The notes under the pieces are model-generated. The model saw nothing but the letters and a program-made list of their open reading frames with translations, had not been told where the DNA came from and did no database searches. The translations under genes were made by a program, and so were the position numbers. A stretch of 64,000 nucleotides of DNA from positions 1 to 64,000 of the forward strand of contig CBDHEY010000004.1 in assembly GCA_965262305.1 (NCBI GenBank), given 5' to 3'. Source of the stretch: CBDHEY01 sp965262305 (GTDB taxonomy: Bacteria > Pseudomonadota > Gammaproteobacteria > Pseudomonadales > Cellvibrionaceae). Shown here one piece after another: positions 41,805 to 51,064 of this stretch (its first letter is position 1; each line of letters begins with the position of its first letter).

Positions 41805-41972
41805 AAGATTATAGAACTCCAATCTACAGGGATGAGAGCTTTGAGGCTTAATTTGCATCGCGATGGATCTGAAACTCTACAGCAAATAGTTTCAACGGCG
41901 AAACGAGCGTATGAACTGATGAGCTGGCATGTTGAACTGCATCTCGATACTACAGAATTTGAAAAGTTATAA
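41805..41972 (+). pseudogene. Remnant of an amidohydrolase-2 family gene
   Basis: A 55-codon open stretch without a start codon reads STGMRALRLNLHRDGSET, then LMSWHVELHLDTTEFEKL and a stop. G(V/M)RGLRLNL...WHVQLHLD is the central barrel segment of PF04909-type amidohydrolases (2-pyrone-dicarboxylate lactonase relatives). Both ends of the gene are missing. The remaining bases to 42131 contain a short direct repeat AAACTACGCTAAT and no gene. Confidence 0.6.
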
Positions 41973-42131
41973 ACTACGCTAATTAAACTACGCTAATAAA
42001 GTTACCGGATATACGTATTGATCATTTAAGTCTAAAAAAACAACATAGAATATACTTAGATAAACTGGTAGATAACTTTGTAGTAGGACATAAAATGGAA
42101 AAAACTCTGAGAACTTTGTAAATTGATGTCA

Positions 42132-45100
42132 CTAAAAAACTTCACGCCAAAAAATAATTCGATCATGCCCTCGATATGTACCAAACGAATAATAAGCTTC
42201 GGGCAATAAGGTTTCATTAAATAAACCATCTTCGTTCCAATCGAAAATTAACCAAGGGTAAGCCGAGATATCTACTTGAACATTAAATGTTCCAGAATTG
42301 GTCACTCCTGCCGTCGTACTTGCTCCTGGAGCACTGAAAAAATGTCCCGCATCCCCCATATTAAAGTTAATTACACCACCTGAATCATTCCCGTAAATTC
42401 CTGTCGTAGTGCTATCACCGATCGTAATTGTTCGATTTCCAATTACATCAATCGTACCCGCCCCTGGACCACTAAAATCATAGGTTATTGCTGACTGGGC
42501 AATTGTACTGCAACTGTCATCTAATGCTGTTGTCCACCCTACACTATCCCAATACTCCAATAAAAATTTTACTGGAAGGTTTGAGGTTTCAGGACCGAAT
42601 GCGCTACCTAGAAATAATCTGCCAAATCGAATTACGGTTTGACCCAAAGAAATACTTTCATCCACAGTATCGTTATTGGAATCCAAATTAAGTAAACTCG
42701 TTCGAAGTGTAACTCCATCAGAATCAGAGAGATTTACACCAATGTTTGTTTGATTGAAAGGACCATCGGGTGATGCAAGCGGGTCTCGCTCAATATTCAA
42801 CGATGATACCGATGTGGCAACACCGTTAGACCAACTTAAAGCTGATCCATTATTATTAACTCTGGAATTCAATGGCGTAGGTGTAAGCTCATCGATGGCA
42901 AACAGAGAAATATTTACAGCGCTTAATTTTATAAAACCATCACGATAATTTGTGGTTACTGCCCCTAGCGTATTGTTAGCCTGTATTTGATAGCGCACGT
43001 CAAATGGTTCTTCCATATAAGAAAAACCACAGGAAGCGTCAATTGATGTGGGAGTAATACTAAAATCAGATGGAATAAATCGACCAACAAATCCTGAAGC
43101 GGAATCGGTGTTTTCGGTGTTTGAATTTCCTGTATCCAAATAATCGCCGTCTGAAACTTCAGCAAAAACTTCGATAATACCGACTTCAGGGAAAAACACA
43201 TTCGATGTCGAGCCAACACCATTTGTAAAACTACTAATAGTGGTTCCACCAGGAATACTCGCCACTAATCCTGGGTCGGCACCACCTATAGGAGCAAATA
43301 GCTGTGAACTTAAAGTAATTGTTTCTCCCTCTTGTCCAAAACTAGGCAGCACTGGATTCGTTAATGTGTTAGATAAACTTGCATTGTTAGTTGGATCAGC
43401 ATCCATGTGATTATCCGGATTTCCATTGTCATCAGCATCAGCCGTTGATGACCACCCCACTGCGGCAGCCGTGATCGTGATGTTTGAACCAGCAGTTGCG
43501 AAAACGGATCCATTTTCATTCGCTGCTGAAGGGTTACCTGTCACAGATAAATTGAAACCTAATGGCCTTACAGTGAAAGTTGGTGAACTACCGGTGATGT
43601 CAGATGTTGAGAAATTTCCACTGTCATCGAGCAAATTTATAGCATAGCGCCCTACATCACTTGTTAATAATGAAAAAGTCGCTGTTCCCGAGGTAAAACC
43701 CAGATTAATTTCAGTTGTGTCTTGAAAATTAGGCAAGGTTACCGTATCAGTTCCAGTCGAATTAGTAAGCTGCGGAGCATTACCTCCGGGATCAGATACA
43801 GTTCTTGTAATCCAGGCTTTGACATTAGGTTCATTATAGTTGGTCGCGACACCACAATTTGTAGTTATTGAATCTCGACGAATCATTTGTACTTGAAACT
43901 CATGACTACGATTGCCAATCACGTCTAAACCTAAAGAATCATTAGCTGTAATTTCAAATGCATTTTCGCTAAACGTTATATCAGAAGATGTCGCCGTAAC
44001 GCCATTGGCCGCATCATCAACCGATATTGTAAGAGTTTCCGCATGTTCATTAGATAGTTGTAAAGTAATCTGCCCGGCATCCGCTTCAGAAACTTCAAAA
44101 GTATAATCTGCAGTACCGGAATCACTCGCACCACTATTCAAAACGCCGAGCGCACCAGGAGAAGATCCGGACCAATCTCCATTGTTAGTCGACGTAGTCA
44201 GATCTATCGTTCCAGTGTAGCTAGTGAGTGTTGCACCTGAACTATCCAATGCCGTAATGGTTACATCAAAGGGATTACACGTGCTTGCATTTCCTCCACC
44301 AACATCAATATTAAAACTATTTATACTAATTGGAGTAGAAGTACACGGATGAGAATCTAGCATTACGGCATTAACTTGGCTGGTACTCAAAGTCGAATCA
44401 TAAACACGGACTTCATCAATCAAACCATTAAAGCGGCGTGAAAGAATTCCTAAGTCCGTTCCTATAAATAGACTATCATTGTTCACTGTTACAGCTGTTG
44501 TACTGTTATTTGTTGCATCAGACACGCCGTCAATATAGATATGCTGTTCACCATTTTCATAAGTAATTGCAATGTGTTGCCAGCTCCCAAGCGTAATTGA
44601 TGATGAACTTGTTAAGGTTCTTACTCCCCCTCCCCACCACCAAAAAATTTGACCACTGGGATTCAAATGGAATTCAAAGTTTTCATCTTTCGAAACAATT
44701 GTACTTAAATCTGAACCAGGTAAAGCAATTGGGTTTATCCAAACAGTTACACTGTAGTTAGTGGACAAATCAAGAATTGAATTAAAACCAGGGTCTGCGA
44801 CCTCTATGTATCCATCACTTGTACCATTAAAAATACCATATTCGCAAGTTCCTGGATCGCCGGAAATTGCTGGGTCGGTAATGTCATTTGTTGGAAAACC
44901 TCCCGAGCTGACTGCGACGCCGTGTAAGTCGTTTCCTGAATTATCTAAAACTTCTCCTGCAACCCCGCTCCAAGGTGGTTCTTCTAAACGATACTCTGCT
45001 ATCGGATTAGGAATATCGACATCAGTACAAAAGTCAACAATATCTGGAGCACTCAGGTTAATTGGGTTGTAAGTAACACCGGAATTATTCTGCATGGTAA

Positions 45101-46343
45101 TACTTCCGCCCGATACTCCACCGACAATTTCGGAGCCATTTGCCATGCTTACTAAGCCCCCTGAATAAACGTAGCCATTTAATACACTGTTATTGGAAAC
45201 TGAAAAATTGCCCGTTGTATATATTAAAAGAGGATTGCTCGAAAAGTCTGTCGTAACCATATTCGAACCAAGCACGACAGTTCCTTGCACAAAAATTCGT
45301 ACGGTTCCGGGTTCGCTCAAACGCAATTCAATATTACCGCCATTCCAGGATAAAGTAGATTGAACATAGTAATCACCAGGGCTCAAATTTATGATGCTAT
45401 TATTGTTATTTGCAAGAAAGTTGGTCATCGTATAGGTAGAGCCAGAATCAGAAAAACTAATTTCACCACCGTTTGTTGCGATTGAGACAATCCCATAGTC
45501 ACCTGCCCCAACCGTCAAAGGAGAGTTCCCACCATTTACGGTGACATCACCATTGGTAAGAGGAAATGAGGGAAAATTTACAGAGACGGAATCAGCGGTA
45601 CTCCCAGTTCCAAGACATGTCGTTCCATTACAACTCACACCAGAACCAGGAATATTGAGGGAAGTGGTATCAACAAATTCATCACCGCCAGTGATCGTAG
45701 CATTTTGATTGAGCGTGATATTTCCAGAAGGATTGTTTGATTGAATCCCATTGCTAAATATACTGTCGCACGCTGAACTAACATTTGCGCCAAAGGTTTC
45801 TGTAACAACAATATCGTCGACATGCCAAAAATCGAACGGTGTTCCCGAACCGCCTGTTAATACGAATCGAATTTGCAAATTTGTGTGTAGCGCGTCATCG
45901 GGTAAGTCATAAATTGGGGTAACGATATCGACACTTGTATCTTCACCATCCCAGCTTTCCAAAGTTTGCCAAACACCTATATCATCTAGATATTGCAAGA
46001 AAAGATCTTCATTTGCATCAGGGTTTTCACTAAAGTCATCGCGTCCCCTTCTAATCCAAACACTCAGTTGAACACCTGCAACATTTGCGTTTATATTTCC
46101 CGCATTTGATGTAACTGTACTTGCGCCACCATTTATCGCCAAGGCACTCGGACTAGAATTAAAAGTTTGCGTCGTTACACTCGCTAATCCTGCGCCAGTC
46201 TCACTCCAATCGCTCGTGAAGTCTGCAGTACTATCAAAACTTTCCGAAAATAAAATATCTCCTGGCGCAGAGAACGAAAGACCCGAAAAACACAAAATAA
46301 CGTTAAACCAGAAAATATTTTTCAATCTAATCAAGTTATTCAT
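42132..46343 (-). CDS. mshQ: MshQ-like giant MSHA-associated protein
   Basis: 1403 residues from ATG 46343, which overlaps the mshP stop (ATGA). A longer reading would overlap mshP deeply. The signal peptide (MNNLIRLKNIFWFNVILCF, cleavage near SFSA) is followed by a jelly-roll/MAM-like segment (about 30-180). A beta-helical low-complexity region (GDVTVNGGNSPLTVGAGDYG) follows. A LamG/concanavalin-like domain lies near 460-670 (YSVTVWINPIALPGS, QHIAITYENGEQHIYIDG). The rest is Ig-like repeats and the C-terminal DUF6701 part ending FWREVF. MshQ is the last gene of MSHA operons. A surface-adhesion or pilus-tip role is suggested by its lectin-like domain. Confidence 0.85.
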   Translation of the reverse strand: MNNLIRLKNIFWFNVILCFSGLSFSAPGDILFSESFDSTADFTSDWSETGAGLASVTTQTFNSSPSALAINGGASTVTSNAGNINANVAGVQLSVWIRRGRDDFSENPDANEDLFLQYLDDIGVWQTLESWDGEDTSVDIVTPIYDLPDDALHTNLQIRFVLTGGSGTPFDFWHVDDIVVTETFGANVSSACDSIFSNGIQSNNPSGNITLNQNATITGGDEFVDTTSLNIPGSGVSCNGTTCLGTGSTADSVSVNFPSFPLTNGDVTVNGGNSPLTVGAGDYGIVSIATNGGEISFSDSGSTYTMTNFLANNNNSIINLSPGDYYVQSTLSWNGGNIELRLSEPGTVRIFVQGTVVLGSNMVTTDFSSNPLLIYTTGNFSVSNNSVLNGYVYSGGLVSMANGSEIVGGVSGGSITMQNNSGVTYNPINLSAPDIVDFCTDVDIPNPIAEYRLEEPPWSGVAGEVLDNSGNDLHGVAVSSGGFPTNDITDPAISGDPGTCEYGIFNGTSDGYIEVADPGFNSILDLSTNYSVTVWINPIALPGSDLSTIVSKDENFEFHLNPSGQIFWWWGGGVRTLTSSSSITLGSWQHIAITYENGEQHIYIDGVSDATNNSTTAVTVNNDSLFIGTDLGILSRRFNGLIDEVRVYDSTLSTSQVNAVMLDSHPCTSTPISINSFNIDVGGGNASTCNPFDVTITALDSSGATLTSYTGTIDLTTSTNNGDWSGSSPGALGVLNSGASDSGTADYTFEVSEADAGQITLQLSNEHAETLTISVDDAANGVTATSSDITFSENAFEITANDSLGLDVIGNRSHEFQVQMIRRDSITTNCGVATNYNEPNVKAWITRTVSDPGGNAPQLTNSTGTDTVTLPNFQDTTEINLGFTSGTATFSLLTSDVGRYAINLLDDSGNFSTSDITGSSPTFTVRPLGFNLSVTGNPSAANENGSVFATAGSNITITAAAVGWSSTADADDNGNPDNHMDADPTNNASLSNTLTNPVLPSFGQEGETITLSSQLFAPIGGADPGLVASIPGGTTISSFTNGVGSTSNVFFPEVGIIEVFAEVSDGDYLDTGNSNTENTDSASGFVGRFIPSDFSITPTSIDASCGFSYMEEPFDVRYQIQANNTLGAVTTNYRDGFIKLSAVNISLFAIDELTPTPLNSRVNNNGSALSWSNGVATSVSSLNIERDPLASPDGPFNQTNIGVNLSDSDGVTLRTSLLNLDSNNDTVDESISLGQTVIRFGRLFLGSAFGPETSNLPVKFLLEYWDSVGWTTALDDSCSTIAQSAITYDFSGPGAGTIDVIGNRTITIGDSTTTGIYGNDSGGVINFNMGDAGHFFSAPGASTTAGVTNSGTFNVQVDISAYPWLIFDWNEDGLFNETLLPEAYYSFGTYRGHDRIIFWREVF

Positions 46344-46774
46344 TCGAAATTCGCATTTACCTGAATAGTTCGAGATGCAAGTAGATCTCCTCCGCCACAA
46401 CGCCCTGCACTGGAAAATGTATAAAAGCTAATGGTGCCAGATCCAGTGCAAGCCCCAGAACAATTACAAGAAATTTCAGCTGAACAAGTCGAAAGTCCAT
46501 TCGTATCGAATGGCAATGTTTGAGAAAGGTTTGCACAATTAGAATCAACCACAGTTCTCACTGTTTGATCGTAAAATACCTGATGCAAGCTAAATTGGAT
46601 TCCGCTTTCAGCTGCATAAAAAGACTGAAGAGATAGACCTTCTAACACTGAGGATTGATTTGAAAAAGAGGCTAATCGACTAATGGTAATTGCTAAAAAC
46701 CCCACACCTAATACAATAAAAATCGCAAGAGGTATTAAAAACCCTTTCTGCTTTTGATTGAATTTAAGGGACAT
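46340..46774 (-). CDS. mshP: MshP minor pilin-like protein
   Basis: 144 residues from ATG 46774. The N-terminus QKGFLIPLAIFIVLGVGFLA is a PilX/prepilin-like leader and helix with FLIPLA, as in MshP. The middle AAESGIQFSLHQVFYD contains the AAESG motif found in PilX-type minor pilins. The C-terminal part is cysteine-rich (CSAEISCNCSGAC) and probably disulfide-bonded. It overlaps mshO (10 bp) and mshQ (4 bp), so the genes are translationally coupled. Confidence 0.88.
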   Translation of the reverse strand: MSLKFNQKQKGFLIPLAIFIVLGVGFLAITISRLASFSNQSSVLEGLSLQSFYAAESGIQFSLHQVFYDQTVRTVVDSNCANLSQTLPFDTNGLSTCSAEISCNCSGACTGSGTISFYTFSSAGRCGGGDLLASRTIQVNANFE

Positions 46775-47558
46775 TACGAACAAACACCCGCTGATTGAGC
46801 TCTACCTGATTACTTCCCTGGTTAAAAATCAAATTTATGTCTACTGTGGCGTTTCTGTCTTCGCTACCAATAGATAGAGAAAAAGCACTACTAGACAAGG
46901 AAACATCTTGAGCCATTAGCGCCTGATTTCCACCAGGATTAGTATCGTTTAATGTTGATGTATCAAAATTATAATTTGAATATCTAACTAGATCGCCAGA
47001 ATTAAAACAGAATCTAACAGGAGATGCGGAAATAAAAACTCTCTGAACAATAGAATTTCTTAGAAACCTATGAGACCCTGACAAAGGTATGGCAGTAAAA
47101 GGACCACTTCCCACAATAGTACCCGCACTGACACGGCTTGCTGGATTTGCTGTACTATAAACTTCGTCTGCATCAAGCGCCCCGACTATAATATGAGATG
47201 CAATGCCATCTGATAAGAAAAATGGAAGCGTCGTAATACTCGCGGTTACAGGAACAGAATTATTTTCATCTGGTAATGTGCCAAGATAGTTCGCACCACC
47301 TAGTAATGGAAGAAATTCAATGCAATTTCCAGAACCACTTACTCGCAATGCGTTTGGCAATGCCTGACGCAACTGGCGTGTCATCTGTTCAATCGCCACT
47401 CGCCCTTTTGCAATCAACTTACTCCTGGCCTGGACCTGATCATAACTGTTGGTCATTGAAACAAGAAAGCTCGATCCCAAAGCAGCGACGATACTCAAAA
47501 TAACCAATACAGAGATCAGTTCAATAAGGGTAAAACCACGTAAAACTCCAGGAGACAT
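46764..47558 (-). CDS. mshO: MshO minor prepilin
   Basis: 264 residues. The prepilin cleavage site is in LRG|FTLIELISVLVILSI at residue 8/9, a very short leader. SMTNSYDQVQARSKLIAKGR and ALPNALRVSGSGNCIEFLPL are recognisable MshO segments. It is the longest pilin-like protein of the set and probably part of the pilus-initiating tip complex with MshC, MshD and MshP (inference). Confidence 0.9.
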   Translation of the reverse strand: MSPGVLRGFTLIELISVLVILSIVAALGSSFLVSMTNSYDQVQARSKLIAKGRVAIEQMTRQLRQALPNALRVSGSGNCIEFLPLLGGANYLGTLPDENNSVPVTASITTLPFFLSDGIASHIIVGALDADEVYSTANPASRVSAGTIVGSGPFTAIPLSGSHRFLRNSIVQRVFISASPVRFCFNSGDLVRYSNYNFDTSTLNDTNPGGNQALMAQDVSLSSSAFSLSIGSEDRNATVDINLIFNQGSNQVELNQRVFVRNVP

Positions 47559-47581
47559 TTTAATTCTATTGACGCCTCTAT

Positions 47582-48040
47582 TTAGAAATTGGTTTTATAT
47601 GCCGCTAGTGTTAATCCGTCACCACCTGGCATTGTCACCACAACGGTTATCTTTCTCGCGAGATTATTCGCGACCAATCCCAGCTCTGTGCCAGCCTCAA
47701 CAACCGAAACAGAAATTTGATAAGGTGCAGCGCCAAAGGTTTGCCCGTTATAATCGCCAACATCATCTAAATCCGCATCTGGGGAAATACCAGCACAGAC
47801 TAATGCGCCAGTGGTGCCACAAGCAGGAATGCCACCTGGAGGCGTATTTTCATCAAACTTCCTTGCTAATATCTCGTCCAATTGCGCTTGAGCCAACTCC
47901 AAGGCTCGCACCCTTGTCACCGGATCTGTTGAATTAATGATGCTTTGATTAAACACACGAACAAGCGTAACCAAGGAAATGCTTACAATTATGATAAACA
48001 CGATTAACTCTATTAATGTAACGCCCTTATGGGATTTCAT
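47582..48040 (-). CDS. mshD: MshD minor prepilin
   Basis: 152 residues from ATG 48040; a GTG two codons earlier is possible. The leader MKSHKG is followed by VTLIELIVFIIIVSISLVTL with the required Glu5. ALELAQAQLDEILARKFDE is the conserved helix end of MshD/PilV-like pilins. It is expected to be processed by the prepilin peptidase (not encoded in this window) and to join the tip complex. Confidence 0.9.
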   Translation of the reverse strand: MKSHKGVTLIELIVFIIIVSISLVTLVRVFNQSIINSTDPVTRVRALELAQAQLDEILARKFDENTPPGGIPACGTTGALVCAGISPDADLDDVGDYNGQTFGAAPYQISVSVVEAGTELGLVANNLARKITVVVTMPGGDGLTLAAYKTNF

Positions 48041-48168
48041 AGGCACAGGTTACACGCTTGCAATTGAAGATCATTTACGAATAAAAAATACAAAACTCTG
48101 GTAACTAAAAGTCTAGCACTAAATACCAAATCTGATTCTTCGAGTACTAATTTTCAATGATTTAATAA

Positions 48169-48648
48169 CTAATACGCATAACCAGTAGCTGAAAGCGTGA
48201 TAGGTATATTCTTTCCAGATTGGCTAAGCGTGATGTTTTGTGCTGAGTCAGGTTCACCAAGTGAATTAAAAACAATAGCGCTTGTTGTGATACTCTGATT
48301 TGGCTCTAGTGAAATAGGATATTGAATCCCTCCAACTTTTACACGTTCAGAGAGATCAAAGGAAGTATCGTTATCTGAATCCATTCGAATATCAATTTGA
48401 AAAACACTCCCATTACTCGAGAACGATATTTGGACTAAATTCCCTCTATTCATGGCGAGTTGCTGAGCCGAAAAAAAAGCCGTGATTACAGAATCACGAC
48501 TTGCTTGGAGTTGAAATGTGTCGTTTGGTAGAACCCTAGGTAAAACAGTCGCTGAGAGAATCCCTACTAACAACAATATTGTAATTAATTCTATTAATGT
48601 AAATCCTCTCGGCCTTTCACAACGAGTGACAAAATCTATGCGCTTCAA
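48169..48648 (-). CDS. mshC: MshC minor prepilin (GspH-like), start uncertain
   Basis: About 159 residues from TTG 48648, 4 bp after the mshA stop. Longer readings up to 48741 run back into mshA. The leader LKRIDFVTRCERPRG precedes FTLIELITILLLVGILSATV. VLPNDTFQLQASRDSVITAFFSAQQ is the GspH/FimT-like segment. A weak GGAG lies 18 nt before the TTG, too far for a good binding site, so translation is probably coupled to mshA. Confidence 0.85.
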   Translation of the reverse strand: MKRIDFVTRCERPRGFTLIELITILLLVGILSATVLPRVLPNDTFQLQASRDSVITAFFSAQQLAMNRGNLVQISFSSNGSVFQIDIRMDSDNDTSFDLSERVKVGGIQYPISLEPNQSITTSAIVFNSLGEPDSAQNITLSQSGKNIPITLSATGYAY

Positions 48649-48652
48649 CGTA

Positions 48653-49096
48653 TTATGCGCAAGCCGCTCCGGAACCATTTGAATCATCGGTACACGCGCC
48701 AATAATTGTAAATGTTGCTGTATCTGAAGAATCATTTGCATTAGTTAAAGTACAGGTTACTGAAGACTTATTTGTCGCAGCTAACGAGTTTAGCGTGTAA
48801 AGCGCTGTTCCACTGCCATCCACAGGAATGCCTCCCGCCAACAAATTGCCTGCTTCGTTACAATTTTCAATTTGCTCAAAAGAATCAGAGCTGAGGCCAG
48901 CTTCTACGGCAATATCAATTGCATGATTTAGAGCACTCGCACTCTCCAAGCTACCAGCTATATTGCGAGTGGCTGCTTCCTGAGCTTCATCAGACAAATC
49001 AATGAACTTGGGTACAGCGGTAGCCGCTAATATACCGAGAATAACTAATACAGCAATCAGTTCAATAAGGGTAAAACCGGATTGTTGCTTTTTCAT
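48653..49096 (-). CDS. mshA: MshA major pilin
   Basis: 147 residues from ATG 49096 with GGAG upstream. The leader MKKQQSG is followed by FTLIELIAVLVILGILAATA, with Glu5 of the mature pilin. The conserved VPKFIDLSDEAQEAA and a C-terminal cysteine pair (SVTCTLTN and IIGACTDD) are those of MSHA major pilins. The middle is serine/threonine-rich and probably surface-variable. The gene is preceded by 99 bp of noncoding sequence, room for its own promoter, as expected for a highly expressed subunit. Confidence 0.9.
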   Translation of the reverse strand: MKKQQSGFTLIELIAVLVILGILAATAVPKFIDLSDEAQEAATRNIAGSLESASALNHAIDIAVEAGLSSDSFEQIENCNEAGNLLAGGIPVDGSGTALYTLNSLAATNKSSVTCTLTNANDSSDTATFTIIGACTDDSNGSGAACA

Positions 49097-49195
49097 AAAC
49101 GTCTCCAAAAATAAATCTTCTAAAAACAAGTTAAGTAGATTTTTAGTTAACTTGCATAAAATTCGTTAAAAAACGTTAATTAATTCAATCGCACT

Positions 49196-49717
49196 CTAGT
49201 TTTCTAACTGGGGAGCTATCAAAACGTTTCCTGTTTTAAAATAATAGTCAAAAAAATAGGATCCGGTTTGATCTGGACGTAAATCGTAACGGCAGAACCT
49301 ATTTTCAATAGACCTAATATTCATATCGGCTGGTTTCTTATTTTCTTTAGTTTGTTTGATAGTACTAAAAAAAGCGCGCCAAATTTCGGCACATCCATGG
49401 TCAGTTTGATCTCTTGAAAGCGAGGAAACCTCTGCTGAAGTATTTGCGGGATAACCATATTCGTTTAAGTAAATCGTTTTATCGACTAGATAAACACTGT
49501 TTGCGCCAGTTGATACGCCATAGGCATGTACGTGTTGAACCATACGCATAAAGGTGGCGGCTTGAAATCTTAATGTTTCAATCTTCGATTTATCAATTTG
49601 GTTAGCATAATTACGAAAACCCAACGCAATTAAAACTGCAATAATGACGATAACAAGCAAAAGCTCTAAAAAGCTAAATCCTTTGCACTGAGAACGATTT
49701 AAGCTGCAGTTAATCAT
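49196..49717 (-). CDS. MshB/MshF-position prepilin-like protein
   Basis: 173 residues. The leader MINCSLNRSQCKG is followed by FSFLELLLVIVIIAVLIALG, a proper class III/IV prepilin start with Glu5. The C-terminal half (DHGCAEIWRAFFSTIKQ, NRFCRYDL, YFFDYYFKTGNVLI) resembles MshB/MshF proteins. In Vibrio, mshF and mshB both stand between mshG and mshA. Here one gene takes this place. The prepilin signal favours MshB, so MshF may be absent or fused. Confidence 0.75.
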   Translation of the reverse strand: MINCSLNRSQCKGFSFLELLLVIVIIAVLIALGFRNYANQIDKSKIETLRFQAATFMRMVQHVHAYGVSTGANSVYLVDKTIYLNEYGYPANTSAEVSSLSRDQTDHGCAEIWRAFFSTIKQTKENKKPADMNIRSIENRFCRYDLRPDQTGSYFFDYYFKTGNVLIAPQLEN

Positions 49718-49725
49718 TTACAAGT

Positions 49726-50946
49726 TTAGGCTTGAATTTCATAGATACTCCACATTGGAAGAAAAATACCCAACGCAAGAACCGTAACAAAAACCGCCAT
49801 CGTAATGATTAGAATTGGCTCAATGCGATCTGTAAGCGTCTTCAAATCATAATCCACTTCACGTTCATAAAATTCAGCCACTTCATTCAATAGCTCTTCC
49901 ACTTGACCACTTTCTTCTCCAACAGAAACCATCTGCAAAACTAGAGGAGTAAACATTTCCGCTTGATAATGAGTTTTTAGAAGTGTTTCACCACGAGAAA
50001 TACCTTCGCGTATATCAAGGATTTTCTTTTCCAAATAGGTATTATCAATTGCTGCAGCGCAGAGATTTAGGGCTTGTGTAATTGGAACTCCCGCAGAAAG
50101 CATTAGGCTAAAACTTCTTGCATAGCGGGCCATAGAGGCCCTCTCAATAATCCCACCAACAATTGGTACACGAAGTTTGTAACGCCCCCAATTGTATGCA
50201 CCCTCTGGAGTTCTTACGTAATATATCCATGAAAATATCGTGATGGAAAAAGCAATAAACAAATAGACTCCGTAGTTAACAAAAAGGCTAGACATTCCTA
50301 TAAGTATTTGAGTAACAAAAGGGAGTTCTGCATTAAACTTAGCAAATAAATCAGCGAAGGCTGGAACAACCCATATGTTAATGGCAACAATTGCCATTAA
50401 CAGTGCAAACATAACAAATGAAGGATATCTCATCGCTGATTTAACCCGCTTTCTCGTTAGTTCATCCCGCTCAATATAAAACCCAATTTGCTTAAATACT
50501 TCATCGAGTTTGCCGCTGTTTTCACCGACGTTAATCATGCTAATAAATAATTGATTAAATACCTTAGGATATTGAGACATAGCTCGAGAGAGAGATACGC
50601 CAGTCTCTAAGCGCTCGGCGACATTATTTATGGTATCTCGAAAATAATCGTGACGAATACTCGCCGCCAAGCCTCTTAACCCTCGGGTGAGTGGAACACC
50701 TGATTTCCCCACGGTATACATTTGGCGACAAAACATAATTAGGTCTACATCTTTAACTCTTTCTGCTCCGAGGAGCTTGTTTATCCTTCTAAGATATGAT
50801 GCGCCTATTCCCACCTCTTGAATTTTTATTGGTGTAACGCCTCTGCTAATTAATTGCGAAGCAACACCATCGATTGAAGTACCTTCAACCTCTCCATTTA
50901 CGGGCTGACCCTGTTCTGAACGAGCATGAAATTGAAATCTTGGCAT
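49726..50946 (-). CDS. mshG: MshG inner-membrane platform protein (PilC/GspF family)
   Basis: 406 residues with two GspF domains. The first (DLIMFCRQMYTVGKSGVPL near 66, FISMINVGENSGKLDEVF near 150) is repeated as ASMARYARSFSLMLSAGVPI near 270 and PLVLQMVSVGEESGQVEELL near 330. Membrane helices lie near 170-195, 220-245 and 375-400. It anchors pilus assembly in the inner membrane and couples to the MshE motor. There is a 118-bp gap to mshE. Confidence 0.93.
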   Translation of the reverse strand: MPRFQFHARSEQGQPVNGEVEGTSIDGVASQLISRGVTPIKIQEVGIGASYLRRINKLLGAERVKDVDLIMFCRQMYTVGKSGVPLTRGLRGLAASIRHDYFRDTINNVAERLETGVSLSRAMSQYPKVFNQLFISMINVGENSGKLDEVFKQIGFYIERDELTRKRVKSAMRYPSFVMFALLMAIVAINIWVVPAFADLFAKFNAELPFVTQILIGMSSLFVNYGVYLFIAFSITIFSWIYYVRTPEGAYNWGRYKLRVPIVGGIIERASMARYARSFSLMLSAGVPITQALNLCAAAIDNTYLEKKILDIREGISRGETLLKTHYQAEMFTPLVLQMVSVGEESGQVEELLNEVAEFYEREVDYDLKTLTDRIEPILIITMAVFVTVLALGIFLPMWSIYEIQA

Positions 50947-51064
50947 TTAAACTTTGTTCACCTTACAATTTTTCGTTCATCTCTCTGAAAAACCACATAC
51001 ATATTGTTTCTTAGTAACGTTTTTTTACTGCATACAGCAATTTCTTCAGAGCACTTGCTATTGA

